NCBI GenBank assembly: GCA_024235675.1
Contig: JACKLZ010000001.1
Location: 496,001-560,000 of the forward strand
Source: Zoogloeaceae bacterium
GTDB lineage: Bacteria; Pseudomonadota; Gammaproteobacteria; Burkholderiales; Rhodocyclaceae
Direction: 5' to 3'
Length of the DNA: 64,000 nt
Made by a program: the position numbers and the translations under genes. Position 1 is the first letter of the stretch; each line of letters opens with the position of its first letter. Positions 8,847 to 17,943 of this stretch are shown piece after piece. The notes under the pieces are model-generated. The model saw only the letters and a list, made by a program, of their open reading frames with translations, was not told where the DNA came from and did no database searches.

Positions 8847-9895
8847 TCGTGGTGCTCGGGTGATTGCGCCCAGCCGGCGGCGTCGGACAGCTCTTTGGTC
8901 GGGCGGGCCAGATACGGCTTGGTGATGCCGGATTCGAAATACACCCGTGCCAGCAACTCGGCCAGCACGCCGGAGGTCACCATCTGGATGCCGGCGATGA
9001 CCAGGAAGAAGCCGCCGAACAAGAGCGGCCGGGTGCCGATAGACTCACCGAAGAAGACTTTGAGCGCCATCAGGTAAGTGAGGATGAGGCCGCCAACGCC
9101 GCCCAGCGCGATGCCGATGCCGCCAAAGAAGTGGCCCGGCCGCGTCCGGTAACGCATGAAGAAGTACACAAACACCAGATCGAGCACGACGCGGAAGGTG
9201 CGTGAAATGCCGTATTTCGATTGCCCGAAGACCCGTGCGTGGTGCGCCACCACTTCTTGCGCGATGCGCTTCGGCGTAGTGACGGTGGCCAGCCAGGCCG
9301 GGATGAAGCGGTGCATCTCACCATAGAGGCGTACGTTTTTGATCGCGCTAGCGCGAAAGACTTTCAGGCTGCAGCCGTAGTCCTTGAGCTGCACGCCGGT
9401 CAGGCGGGCGATCAGCCGGTTGGCGATGCGCGACGGAATCTTGCGCAGCCACAGGCCATCCTGCCGGTCCTTGCGCCAGCCGGCGACCAGGTCGAGGTCT
9501 TCGGTCAGCAGGCGGCCGGCCATGCGCGGGATGTCGATCGGATCGTTCTGCAAATCGCCGTCCATGGTGGCGATCACGGTGCCGCGGGCGGCGTCGAGGC
9601 CGGCCTGCATGGCGGCGGTCTGCTTGAAGTTGCGCACCAGCACGACCACGCGCACATGCGATCCGTACTTTTTCGCGCAGCGCTCAAGCTCGTTCGGCGT
9701 GCCGTCCGAGCTGCCGTCATCGACCAGCACCACTTCCCACGGCCACGGGTAGGGGCCGAGCGCGAGGTGAATGCGTTCGAGCAGCGGCTCGACGTTTTCT
9801 GCCTCGTTGTACATGGGCACTACCACCGACAGACGATGCTTGGGCAGGTTGTCGGGGATGCGCGGTTCAGCGTGCGGCAGGGGGGATGTGTTCAT
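8843..9895 (-). CDS. GT2 polyprenyl-phosphate sugar transferase (ArnC/DPM1-like)
   Basis: 350-aa family-2 glycosyltransferase. The N-terminal GT-A domain shows VVPMYNEAENVEPLLERI, VLVDDGSSDGT and a catalytic MDGDLQNDP (DXD region), and is followed by two C-terminal transmembrane helices (GIGIALGGVGGLILTYL and LFGGFFLVIAGIQMV). This layout fits enzymes that load a sugar onto undecaprenyl phosphate on the cytoplasmic side. It probably makes the donor used by the two GT39 enzymes downstream in the same operon. Confidence 0.92.
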   Translation of the reverse strand: MNTSPLPHAEPRIPDNLPKHRLSVVVPMYNEAENVEPLLERIHLALGPYPWPWEVVLVDDGSSDGTPNELERCAKKYGSHVRVVVLVRNFKQTAAMQAGLDAARGTVIATMDGDLQNDPIDIPRMAGRLLTEDLDLVAGWRKDRQDGLWLRKIPSRIANRLIARLTGVQLKDYGCSLKVFRASAIKNVRLYGEMHRFIPAWLATVTTPKRIAQEVVAHHARVFGQSKYGISRTFRVVLDLVFVYFFMRYRTRPGHFFGGIGIALGGVGGLILTYLMALKVFFGESIGTRPLLFGGFFLVIAGIQMVTSGVLAELLARVYFESGITKPYLARPTKELSDAAGWAQSPEHHE

Positions 9896-10803
9896 TGACG
9901 GTCAATGCCTTGTTTGGGTGCAGATTGCATGCTCAGGCCGGCCAGCCAGGCGAGGGCGCCGGCGATACTCGAACACGCGATAACAAAGAGATGCAGGGCA
10001 AGCGCCACTTGCAGCCCGGTTTCAAAATCAATGCCATTGGGCAGCAGCGCAGCCGCCGCCCCGGCTTCATAGGTGCCAAAGCCGGCGACGCCTTGCACCG
10101 GCAAAATGGCGGCCAGTTCGGCGCCCAGCGCGCCGGCCGCGCCGATCATTGTTGAGGCGCCAAGCAAGACCGACAGCAACCAAGCCTGGGCCGCCAGTTT
10201 GACCGACCAGTTGGCGATCGTCCATAGCCAGCCGAAACGGGCGTGGCGTGTGGAATCGGCAAAGGCGTTGCGCAGCTTGCCAAAGCGCGCCTGCCAGCGG
10301 CCGCCTTCGTGCCAGGCGTGGGTGCGTCGCGCCCAGCGCGGCAGCGCAAAAGCGGTCGCGACAAGCGCCACAATGCCAGCGATGCGCAGCCATGTCGGCA
10401 GGCCCGGCCACACCGCTAAGGCCAGCGCCATCACCACAAATGCGTCTTGCAGTCTGAACCACACCAGCGACGCGACGGCGCGCCCGAGGGGGGTGCCAAA
10501 GTTGCGACCCAACAGAATCGGGAAAGCCGCCTCGCCACCGCGAAACGGCACGATATTTACCATCGCGTTATGAACAAGCACGATGCGCAGGCAGGTGCCG
10601 AAGCGACCGGTCGCGTCATGGCGGAATTCGTCCCACACCCGCAGGGCGCGCAGCGCGTAGCTCAGGGCAAAGCCAGCGGCGGCGATGGCCAGCGCGCTGA
10701 TCGGGGTGTCGCGAATCAGCCCGCCCAGCGCCGACCACTGTCCGGCAGCGATAAACCACGCCACCAGCGCCAGCGTAAGAACAACCGCCAGTGCGCGCTT
10801 CAT
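9892..10803 (-). CDS. Flippase-like membrane protein (LPG synthase TM / UPF0104 family)
   Basis: Protein of about 303 aa with 7-8 transmembrane segments, start MKRALAVVLTLALVAWFIAAGQ. The conserved block SYALRALRVWDEFRH...VLVHNAMVNIVPFRGGEAAFPILL is characteristic of the lysylphosphatidylglycerol synthetase N-terminal membrane domain family, some members of which are proposed lipid-linked sugar flippases. The reading frame extends upstream to 11142, but the ATG at 10803 overlaps the preceding gene by exactly 4 bp like the other junctions, so that start is preferred. Its job is probably to move the polyprenyl-P-sugar across the membrane. Confidence 0.82.
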   Translation of the reverse strand: MKRALAVVLTLALVAWFIAAGQWSALGGLIRDTPISALAIAAAGFALSYALRALRVWDEFRHDATGRFGTCLRIVLVHNAMVNIVPFRGGEAAFPILLGRNFGTPLGRAVASLVWFRLQDAFVVMALALAVWPGLPTWLRIAGIVALVATAFALPRWARRTHAWHEGGRWQARFGKLRNAFADSTRHARFGWLWTIANWSVKLAAQAWLLSVLLGASTMIGAAGALGAELAAILPVQGVAGFGTYEAGAAAALLPNGIDFETGLQVALALHLFVIACSSIAGALAWLAGLSMQSAPKQGIDRQ

Positions 10804-11588
10804 GCGGGGCTCGCCACGGTGCGTTTGAGCGAGACGCCCGCCGCGACCAGACCAGCCAGCCCGAGCGCCGTCGCCCACGTCTGTGCCTGCGGGTAGCCGG
10901 TGACAACAAAAACGCGCGCGAGGCACACCGCGATGCCCGCGACGCTCAAGGCGATCATCGCCCGGCGCGAAGCCCACAGCGGCCAGTGCTGCGCCAGCAT
11001 CACGCCGACCACCGCACACAGCCAGCCTGCCGCCGCGCCTGCGAGGACATCGCCCGGCCAGTGCGCGCCAACGGCGATGCGCGACAGCGCAATCAGCGTG
11101 CCGGCCAGCAAGAGCAACACCGCGGGCAGGGCGCGCCGACACGCTGGCGTACTTAATATGAGGGCCGCAATCAGCGTAAAGGCCGTGGCCGTGTGGCCGG
11201 AGGGAAAGCTATAGCCCGAGAGCGTGACCCCGATCTGGTGCAGGGCGTCGGCCGGCAACACCTCTTGCGGGCGGGGCGCGTCGATCAGCGCCTTGAGGCC
11301 GCGCACCAGCACGATGCCTGCAGGCCAGGCCAGCACCGCAGTCACCACGGCACGCGGCGCGCTGTTCAGGCACAAGGCCAGCAAGGCGCCCGCCGAGAGC
11401 ACGCTGGCGGTGTCGGTGACGCCGGCCCACACGCCGTCGGGCAGGGCGCTCGTCCATTGATTGATGGCGATAAACGCGGGCGTGTTCGCCCCGCTGGCCA
11501 TCATTCCGGTGGCGGCCAGCGCAAACACCAGCGGCGGAGCGATGCACCAGCCGGGCGAGAGCGGCGCGAGCGCCAGAGGAGATGTCAT
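10800..11588 (-). CDS. PAP2-family membrane phosphatase
   Basis: 262-aa polytopic phosphatase. All three PAP2 signatures are present: KALIDAPRP, GYSFPSGHTATAF and SRIAVGAHWPGDVLAG, containing the catalytic histidines. Family members dephosphorylate undecaprenyl pyrophosphate or other lipid phosphates. As first gene of the five-gene glycosylation operon it is a candidate for carrier-lipid recycling. It overlaps the flippase-like gene by 4 bp. Confidence 0.9.
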   Translation of the reverse strand: MTSPLALAPLSPGWCIAPPLVFALAATGMMASGANTPAFIAINQWTSALPDGVWAGVTDTASVLSAGALLALCLNSAPRAVVTAVLAWPAGIVLVRGLKALIDAPRPQEVLPADALHQIGVTLSGYSFPSGHTATAFTLIAALILSTPACRRALPAVLLLLAGTLIALSRIAVGAHWPGDVLAGAAAGWLCAVVGVMLAQHWPLWASRRAMIALSVAGIAVCLARVFVVTGYPQAQTWATALGLAGLVAAGVSLKRTVASPA

Positions 11589-11708
11589 GGAGAAGGGCTG
11601 TCAGGCTAAAAGGCGAATTCTAGCCTAAGGCCACCCGGCACGCGCCGGCCGGGGTGCCTGTCGTCGTGTGCCAGCGCATCGTCGCCCGTAAGGGCCGCGT
11701 GGCTCAGG

Positions 11709-11714
11709 TATAAT
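11709..11714 (+). promoter_or_regulatory. Possible -10 box for purL
   Basis: A perfect TATAAT lies 75 bases before the purL start. No convincing -35 element is seen at the right distance, so this is a weak call. Confidence 0.35.
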
Positions 11715-11788
11715 TTCGCCTTCGTTTTTTCGCCGGCCGCCGCTCTTGGGCGCGACGCAATTCACCTCTGCCTGTCCCCGCCGATCAC

Positions 11789-14700
11789 ATGACTGAAATC
11801 ATCACTCTCCGCGGCGCATCAGCGCTGTCGGCACCCCGCCAGACCCGCCTTGCCGACACCCTGGGCCGCGTCATCTCGCGCTTTCATGGCGTCCATGCCG
11901 AGTTTCAATACTTTATTGAGCTCAATGGCACGCTTGATGAGACAGCCATGGGCCGGCTGGTGGATCTGCTCGGCGCGCATCCCGCGGCCGATGCGCCCCC
12001 CGAAGGCGAGCTGATTCTGGTTACGCCGCGTCTGGGCACGATTTCGCCGTGGTCGTCCAAGGCCACCGACATTGCCCACCAGTGCGGATTCGACGCCGTG
12101 GTGCGCATTGAGCGCGGCATTGCCTACACCGTGATGGCCAAAGGCGGGCTGGGTCTTCAGCGCGACAAGGTGCTGCCGCTCCTGCACGACCGCATGACCG
12201 AGTCGGTGCTCGACACCCTCGCCGCCGCCGAAGCGCTGTTCCACCATTACAGCCCGCAGCCGCTCACCAGTGTCGACATCCTCGGCGCGGGTCGCGGTGC
12301 GCTCGAAGCGGCCAACCGCGAGCTCGGGCTGGCGCTGTCGGACGACGAAATCGATTACCTCATCGACAACTTCACCCGCGTCGGCCGCAACCCGACCGAC
12401 GTCGAGCTGATGATGTTCGCGCAGGCCAACTCCGAGCATTGCCGCCACAAGATCTTCAACGCCGACTGGGTGATCGACGGCCGGCCCGAAGAAAAAACCC
12501 TGTTCGGCATGATCCGCGAGACCCACAAGGCGCAGCCCGAAGGCACCGTGGTGGCCTACTCCGACAACGCCTCGGTGATCGAAGGCGCGGCGGTCGACGC
12601 GCTCTACCCGAGCGCCGACGGCCAGTGGCAGTTCCGCCACGAAACGCAGCACATCCTCGCCAAGGTCGAAACCCACAACCACCCGACGGCGATTTCGCCC
12701 TTCCCGGGCGCGGCCACCGGTGCCGGTGGCGAGATCCGCGACGAAGGCGCCACCGGTCGCGGCTCGCGGCCCAAGGCGGGTCTGGCCGGTTTCTCGGTGT
12801 CCAACCTAGCCATCCCCGGCTTTGAGCAGCCTTGGGAAAAGCCTTATGGCCGGCCCGACCGCATCGCCTCGGCGCTCGACATCATGATCGAAGGCCCGAT
12901 CGGCGCCGCCGCCTTCAATAACGAATTCGGCCGCCCCAATCTGGCCGGCTATTTCCGCAGCTTCGAGCAAGAAGTGCAGGGCGAAGTGCGCGGCTATCAC
13001 AAGCCGATCATGATCGCCGGCGGTCTGGGCAGCATTCAGGCCGAGCAGTCCTTCAAGATCAAGTTCGCCCCCGGCACCCTGATGATCCAGCTCGGCGGTC
13101 CGGGCATGCTCATCGGCCTGGGCGGCGGCGCTGCCTCCAGCATGGCCACCGGCACCAACGCGGCCGACCTCGACTTTGCCTCGGTGCAGCGCGGCAACCC
13201 CGAAATCCAGCGCCGTTGTCAGGAAGTCATCGATCGTTGCTGGCAGCAAGGCGAAGCCAACCCGATTTTGTCGATCCACGACGTCGGCGCCGGCGGCATC
13301 TCCAACGCCATGCCCGAGCTGGCCGACTCGGCCGATCTTGGCGCCACATTTGAACTGCGCGAAATCCACATCGAAGAGCCGGGCATGAGCCCGCGCGAGA
13401 TCTGGAGCAACGAGTCGCAAGAGCGCTACGTGCTCGCCATCGCCCCCGAATCGCTGGACGCCTTCCGCGCCATCTGCGAGCGCGAGCGCTGCCCGTTTGC
13501 CGTGGTGGGTGTGGCGACTGACGACGGCCAGCTCACCGTGACCGACCGCCAGTTCGACAACAAACCCGTCGACATGGCCATGTCGGTGCTGCTCGGCAAG
13601 CCGCCCAAAATGACGCGTAACGTGTCGCGCCGCGCGGTGTTTCTGCCGCCCTTCGACGTCACCGACATGGCGCTCGACGAGGCCTGCCGCCGCGTGCTGC
13701 GCCTGCCGGCCGTCGCCTCCAAGAACTTCCTCATCACCATTGGCGACCGCAGCGTGGGCGGCCTCACCGCGCGCGACCAGATGGTCGGCCCGTGGCAAGT
13801 GCCGGTGGCCGACGTGGCCGTCACATCCATGAGCTTTCACGGCGACAAGGGCGAAGCCTTTGCCATGGGCGAGCGCACCGCGCTGGCCTGCGTCGACGCC
13901 GCAGCCAGTGGCCGTATGGCCGTTGGCGAAGCCATCACCAACGTGGCCGCTGCCGACATTGCCGACATCAAGCAGATCAAGCTCTCCGCCAACTGGATGG
14001 CCGCCGCCGGCCACCGCGGCGAAGACGCGCACCTGTTTGACACCGTCACCACCGTGTCGCAGTTCTGCCAAAGCGCCGGGCTGTCGATCCCGGTCGGCAA
14101 AGATTCGCTGTCGATGAAAACCGCCTGGAAAGAGGGCGGCGAAGACAAGCAAGTGGTCTCGCCGCTGTCGCTCATCGTCACCGCCTTTGCGCCGGTGCAG
14201 AACGTGCGCCGCACGCTCACCCCGCAGCTCCAGTTGCTTGAGCAAGAAGAGACCGAGCTGATCCTCATCGACCTGGGCAACAACAAAAACCGCCTCGGCG
14301 GCTCGGCGCTGGCGCAAGCCTACAACAGCGTCGGTGAGCATGCGCCCGATGTCGACCCCGCCCAGCTCAAGCAATTCTTCGCGCTCATTCAGCGTTTCCG
14401 TCAGGACGATTTGCTGCTCGCCTATCACGACCGCAGTGACGGCGGCCTGTGGGCCACCGTGTGCGAAATGGCCTTTGCCTCGCACTGCGGCCTGTCGCTG
14501 TTGCTCGACACCGTCTGCTACGACGAGTGGATGAACGACGTCGACGGCCTCGACAAAAAGCCAGACACCCTCAAGGGCCGCTTCAACGACAAAGTGTTTG
14601 CCGGCCTGTTTGCCGAAGAGCTCGGCGCGGTGGTGCAAATCCGCCGCAGCGACCGCGCCCGCCTCACCGAGCCGCTGCGCGCCGCCGGGCTGTCCTATCA

Positions 14701-15715
14701 CTTCATCGGCGAGCCCAATAACAAGGACGAGATCCGCGTCTGGCGTAACGCCAAGCTGCTGTTCCAGGCGCCGCGCATCGAACTGCAACAGACCTGGACC
14801 GAAACCAGCTACCAGATTGCCCGCCTGCGCGACGACGCCACCTGCGCGCAAGAAGAATACGACGCGCTCGCCGACGCCACCGACCCCGGCCTGAGCGTGC
14901 GGCTCAGCTTCGACGCCAATGAAGACATCGCCGCGCCCATGATCACCACCGGCGTGCGCCCCAAGATCGCCATCCTGCGCGAGCAAGGTGTTAACTCCCA
15001 CGTTGAAATGGCCGCCGCCTTTGCCCGCGCCGGCTTTGATCCCTTCGACGTGCACATGTCCGACCTGCAAAACGGTCGCTTCGCCCTGGCCGACTTCAAA
15101 GGCGTCGCCGCCTGCGGTGGCTTCTCGTATGGTGACGTGCTCGGCGCGGGGCAGGGCTGGGCCAAGTCCATTCTGTTCAACGCCAAACTGCGTGACGCCT
15201 TCGAAGCCTTCTTTGTCCGCGACGACACCTTTGCCCTCGGCGTGTGCAACGGCTGCCAGATGATGTCGCACCTCGCGCCCATCATCCCCGGCGCACAGCA
15301 CTGGCCCACTTTCCACCGCAACCGCAGCGAGCAGTTCGAAGCGCGCTTCAGCCAGGTCGAAATTCTCGACAATCCGTCCATCTTCTTCGACGGCATGGCC
15401 GGCAGCCGCATGCCCATCGTCGTCTCGCACGGCGAAGGGCAGGCGGTGTTCACAGGCGGTGCAAAAGACAGCGTCATTCAGGCGGTGCGCTTCATCGACC
15501 ACCACGGCCAGGCCGCCGAGCGCTACCCCTTCAACCCCAACGGCTCGCCCGAAGGCATCACCGGCGTCACCACCGACGACGGCCGCTTCACCATCATGAT
15601 GCCGCACCCCGAGCGCACCCACCGCACAACGCAAATGTCGTGGTACCCGGCCGGCAGCGGCGAAGACTCCCCGTGGATGCGCATGTTCCGCAACGCGCGG
15701 CGCTGGGTCGGCTGA
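11789..15715 (+). CDS. purL: Phosphoribosylformylglycinamidine synthase
   Basis: 1308-aa single-chain FGAM synthase (large proteobacterial PurL), the fourth step of purine synthesis: FGAR, glutamine and ATP give FGAM. The N-terminal PurS-like and linker regions are followed by two AIRS-like ATP domains (ANSEHCRHKIFNADW, KVETHNHPTAISPFPGAATG). The C-terminal glutaminase class-I domain has the nucleophile in FALGVCNGCQMM and a His/Glu pair in MMPHPERTHR. Length is close to the 1295 aa of E. coli. It appears monocistronic. Confidence 0.98.
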   Translation: MTEIITLRGASALSAPRQTRLADTLGRVISRFHGVHAEFQYFIELNGTLDETAMGRLVDLLGAHPAADAPPEGELILVTPRLGTISPWSSKATDIAHQCGFDAVVRIERGIAYTVMAKGGLGLQRDKVLPLLHDRMTESVLDTLAAAEALFHHYSPQPLTSVDILGAGRGALEAANRELGLALSDDEIDYLIDNFTRVGRNPTDVELMMFAQANSEHCRHKIFNADWVIDGRPEEKTLFGMIRETHKAQPEGTVVAYSDNASVIEGAAVDALYPSADGQWQFRHETQHILAKVETHNHPTAISPFPGAATGAGGEIRDEGATGRGSRPKAGLAGFSVSNLAIPGFEQPWEKPYGRPDRIASALDIMIEGPIGAAAFNNEFGRPNLAGYFRSFEQEVQGEVRGYHKPIMIAGGLGSIQAEQSFKIKFAPGTLMIQLGGPGMLIGLGGGAASSMATGTNAADLDFASVQRGNPEIQRRCQEVIDRCWQQGEANPILSIHDVGAGGISNAMPELADSADLGATFELREIHIEEPGMSPREIWSNESQERYVLAIAPESLDAFRAICERERCPFAVVGVATDDGQLTVTDRQFDNKPVDMAMSVLLGKPPKMTRNVSRRAVFLPPFDVTDMALDEACRRVLRLPAVASKNFLITIGDRSVGGLTARDQMVGPWQVPVADVAVTSMSFHGDKGEAFAMGERTALACVDAAASGRMAVGEAITNVAAADIADIKQIKLSANWMAAAGHRGEDAHLFDTVTTVSQFCQSAGLSIPVGKDSLSMKTAWKEGGEDKQVVSPLSLIVTAFAPVQNVRRTLTPQLQLLEQEETELILIDLGNNKNRLGGSALAQAYNSVGEHAPDVDPAQLKQFFALIQRFRQDDLLLAYHDRSDGGLWATVCEMAFASHCGLSLLLDTVCYDEWMNDVDGLDKKPDTLKGRFNDKVFAGLFAEELGAVVQIRRSDRARLTEPLRAAGLSYHFIGEPNNKDEIRVWRNAKLLFQAPRIELQQTWTETSYQIARLRDDATCAQEEYDALADATDPGLSVRLSFDANEDIAAPMITTGVRPKIAILREQGVNSHVEMAAAFARAGFDPFDVHMSDLQNGRFALADFKGVAACGGFSYGDVLGAGQGWAKSILFNAKLRDAFEAFFVRDDTFALGVCNGCQMMSHLAPIIPGAQHWPTFHRNRSEQFEARFSQVEILDNPSIFFDGMAGSRMPIVVSHGEGQAVFTGGAKDSVIQAVRFIDHHGQAAERYPFNPNGSPEGITGVTTDDGRFTIMMPHPERTHRTTQMSWYPAGSGEDSPWMRMFRNARRWVG

Positions 15716-15741
15716 GCGTAGCGCAAGTATCGGTCTGAAAG

Positions 15742-16236
15742 ATGGTCGAGTATCTGAGCGCGATGTTGGCTCTGGCCGCCGACGGAGACAAAAGAGGCAT
15801 CGTCTTTTTTGCGGCGCTGTACTGCCTTGTGCTCTTGAGCTATTCGGCCGTCTATCAACTGCGCACCATGGCCTGGCCGAGCACCACCGGCGTTCTGGTC
15901 AACAGAGGGGCGCGAAAAGTGGGCGGCACCCATCTGGTCACCTCGCGCCAGGAATACGCAGCCTCGGCTTTGTACGAGTACTGCGTCGATGGTGAGCACT
16001 ACCAGGGCAGCCGCGTTTCACCTTGGGTGATGATCGTCAGCCACAACGCGAAATTTTTGCTCGACAGGCAGCTGGCGCGTATCCGCAGTAACAACGATGG
16101 CGGCGTGGCGGTGTTCTTTAATCCACGCAATCCGAAAAAGAGCTTCCTCGTCCTGCCCGGTAAAACAGGCCTGGCCGTCACGATCGCCCTGGCGCTCCTG
16201 CCAATATTGCTATATTGGTTCGCCTATCATGCTTGA
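15742..16236 (+). CDS. DUF3592-like membrane protein
   Basis: 164-aa protein with hydrophobic helices at both ends (about 20-40 and 143-160). They flank a soluble beta-rich part with ALYEYCVDGEHYQGSRVSP and VAVFFNPRNPKKSFL, the pattern of DUF3592 proteins. Function is unknown. It starts 26 bp after purL and may be co-transcribed. It is the last core gene before the integron. Confidence 0.72.
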   Translation: MVEYLSAMLALAADGDKRGIVFFAALYCLVLLSYSAVYQLRTMAWPSTTGVLVNRGARKVGGTHLVTSRQEYAASALYEYCVDGEHYQGSRVSPWVMIVSHNAKFLLDRQLARIRSNNDGGVAVFFNPRNPKKSFLVLPGKTGLAVTIALALLPILLYWFAYHA

Positions 16237-16295
16237 AGCGTCCAATCCGTATTGAGCGCGGTTGGGCGGATGCCACAAAGCCTCGTCAAAACGTA

Positions 16296-16313
16296 GGGCG
16301 GGTTTCAACCCGC
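16296..16313. repeat. REP-like palindrome
   Basis: GGCGGGTT-TC-AACCCGCC is a perfect 8-bp stem with a 2-base loop between the DUF3592 gene and intI. Similar GTAGGGCGGGTT elements are common dispersed intergenic palindromes in proteobacteria; dispersal in this genome cannot be checked from one window. The rest of the 142-bp gap shows no gene. Confidence 0.5.
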
Positions 16314-16378
16314 CGCACCACTTCGATTACACGACAAGCCCGAAGCAGGGCAGACAACGTGCTGCCCACCACTGCAAC

Positions 16379-17377
16379 TCAACCCACGCGATCGAGCGGG
16401 CTCACCACGCCTCGACCACCGCGATTCAACACGTGGGTGTAAATCATCGTCGTCGTCACATCCGAATGCCCCAGCAGCTCCTGTACGGTTCGAATGTCGT
16501 AGCCTGATTCGAGCAAATGCGTCGCAAACGAATGGCGCAGCGTGTGAGGTGTTGCGGGTTTTCGGATACCCGCTTGAATGACGGCCCGCTTCACGCCGCG
16601 CTGAATACGCTTTTCGTCAATATGATGCCGCCCGACATTGCCGGTGCGCGGGTCGGTCGACACGCCCTTGGCCGGAAAAACATACTGCCACCCGAGCGAC
16701 GTTGCCGCCGCAGGGTATTTGGCGGCCAATGCGTTTGGCAGCCACACCGCACCGCGACCTTGCGCCAGATCGAACTCATGCACCTTGCAAGCGGCGGCAA
16801 TTTGCGAGGTCAAGGGCACAGTCAACGCACCCGGCAGCATCGTCACCCGGTCTTTCCCGCCTTTGCCGTCACGTATCAAAATCTCCTTCCGGGCCAGATC
16901 AATATCCTTGATGCGCAAACGCACAGCCTCCATCAAACGCATACCGGAGCCGTACAACAGCCCGACCACCAAGCCAATCTCGGCATCCTCAATAGCAGCG
17001 CGCACCGCGGCAACTTCATCGCGGGTCAATACCGTGGGTAGCCGCCTCGGCTTCTTTGCACGAACAACATCGTCAAGCCACGGAAAAGGCAACTCAAGAA
17101 CCTCCCGGTAAAGAAAGAGCAGGGCAGAGAGCGCTTGTGTCTGCGTCGCCGCGCTTACATTCCGCTCCACCGCCAGCGCGCTCAAGAAAGCCTCCAGCTC
17201 ACGCTTGCCCATGTCGCGAGGGTGGCGCTTGCCATGGAAAATGATGTACCGTTTGATCCATCCTAGATATGCGCGTTCTGTACGGATGCTGTAGTGCTTC
17301 AGACGAATCCGATCACGGACGACCTCGAGCAAACGTGGTGCTGGCGTAGGTGGTGTGCTAAATGTGTTATCCGACAT
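16379..17377 (-). CDS. intI: Integron integrase IntI
   Basis: 332-aa tyrosine recombinase that recombines attC and attI sites, using folded single-stranded attC. The catalytic set is visible: Arg147 (GSGMRLMEAVRLR), Lys172/Lys175 region, His278 and Arg281 (PHTLRHSFA), His304 (LLGHSD) and nucleophile Tyr313 (MIYTHVL). The IntI-specific insertion between the Lys and HxxR motifs is present (NALAAKYPAAATSLGWQYVFPA, then RHHIDEKRIQRGVKRAV), separating it from XerC/D. Start ATG 17377 follows AGGG; the frame stays open to 17470 without a better start. Full length compared with IntI1 (337 aa), so probably active. Confidence 0.97.
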   Translation of the reverse strand: MSDNTFSTPPTPAPRLLEVVRDRIRLKHYSIRTERAYLGWIKRYIIFHGKRHPRDMGKRELEAFLSALAVERNVSAATQTQALSALLFLYREVLELPFPWLDDVVRAKKPRRLPTVLTRDEVAAVRAAIEDAEIGLVVGLLYGSGMRLMEAVRLRIKDIDLARKEILIRDGKGGKDRVTMLPGALTVPLTSQIAAACKVHEFDLAQGRGAVWLPNALAAKYPAAATSLGWQYVFPAKGVSTDPRTGNVGRHHIDEKRIQRGVKRAVIQAGIRKPATPHTLRHSFATHLLESGYDIRTVQELLGHSDVTTTMIYTHVLNRGGRGVVSPLDRVG

Positions 17378-17439
17378 CGCGAAGAGCCCTTTGGAAGCAT
17401 ATGTCATGAAAAACAGCAATTTGCGAGAGACTACCAGAA

Positions 17440-17498
17440 TATCTACATGTCGTATAAATCGTGTACACACCGTTTTGGTGTCTACTTAAAAGTTGGGC
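17440..17498 (+). other. attI site (approximate left limit)
   Basis: The attI core GTTGGGC occupies 17492-17498, with crossover between G17492 and T17493. Upstream are a small inverted repeat ACACC-GTTTT-GGTGT (17467-17481) and a GTGTACAC palindrome, which could be integrase-binding or regulatory. The left boundary is a guess. A TATAAA at 17453 might belong to the cassette promoter Pc, but I see no matching -35. Confidence 0.75.
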
Positions 17499-17866
17499 GT
17501 CACAATCAGCGCCTTCGCCATGTCGAACGCCATCTGAAATTCATCCGCTCCGCCAGCTACGCGCATCGCTTCAATGGCGCGCTTCAATTCGGCAATCCGG
17601 TCGCCTTCGTCGCGCAGTTGCTGTTTTAGGCGGTCAATTTCCTTGCGCTGCAACTCCACGCCGGTCCGCAGTTCCGGGTCCGTCAGCGCCATGCTGGCCG
17701 GCACATCCCATAGCATGTTGCGCAGTTTTGTCCGGTGCGCGGTCGCGGCTTCAAGGTGGCTGCGCGTGCCGTCGCACTGCATGTTGCAATACTCATCCGC
17801 GAAGTCATGAGCCACATCCATGCAGGCATCAACCCACGCTTTGTGTAGTTCTTCATCGTAGTCCAT
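17486..17866 (-). CDS. Cassette 1: reverse-oriented hypothetical protein
   Basis: 126-aa soluble, charged protein of unknown function with a heptad-like stretch (RKEIDRLKQQLRDEGDRIAELKR in pieces) suggesting a coiled coil. It is the only cassette ORF transcribed towards intI. It has its own ribosome site (TTGGAG 8 bases before ATG 17866), supporting a real gene that needs its own promoter. Its final Phe codon and TAA stop (17486-17491) lie left of the attI crossover point, so the reading frame ends in attI sequence rather than in the cassette. Confidence 0.65.
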   Translation of the reverse strand: MDYDEELHKAWVDACMDVAHDFADEYCNMQCDGTRSHLEAATAHRTKLRNMLWDVPASMALTDPELRTGVELQRKEIDRLKQQLRDEGDRIAELKRAIEAMRVAGGADEFQMAFDMAKALIVTPNF

Positions 17867-17884
17867 AGGTCAATCTCCAAAATC

Positions 17885-17943
17885 GCCCAACAAGTCATTC
17901 CACCGGACGGCCTTCGGCCGCGCGGTGAATTCCGGCGTTGGGC
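17885..17943 (+). repeat. attC1
   Basis: 59-bp site with R'' GCCCAAC and R' GTTGGGC. The inner arms around ATTCCACCGG and GCGGTGAATTCC are imperfectly complementary. R'' matches the cassette-1 leading core. Confidence 0.92.

Noticed and set aside
7431..9077. 548-aa plus-strand frame across the glycosyltransferase genes
   Set aside because: Antisense shadow, Gln/His/Arg/Gly-rich, crossing two well-supported gene boundaries.
12806..15634. 942-aa open frame on the minus strand across purL
   Set aside because: Shadow of the GC-rich purL coding frame; His/Gly/Ala/Val-rich composition, no domains and no ribosome site.
16379..17377. Prophage or XerC/D-type integrase
   Set aside because: The extra region before the HxxR box and the adjacent attI/attC array identify IntI; no phage genes or tRNA target.
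17377..17492. LexA box or a full Pc promoter near attI
   Set aside because: No CTG-N10-CAG-type site; TATAAA at 17453 lacks a -35 at 16-19 bp.
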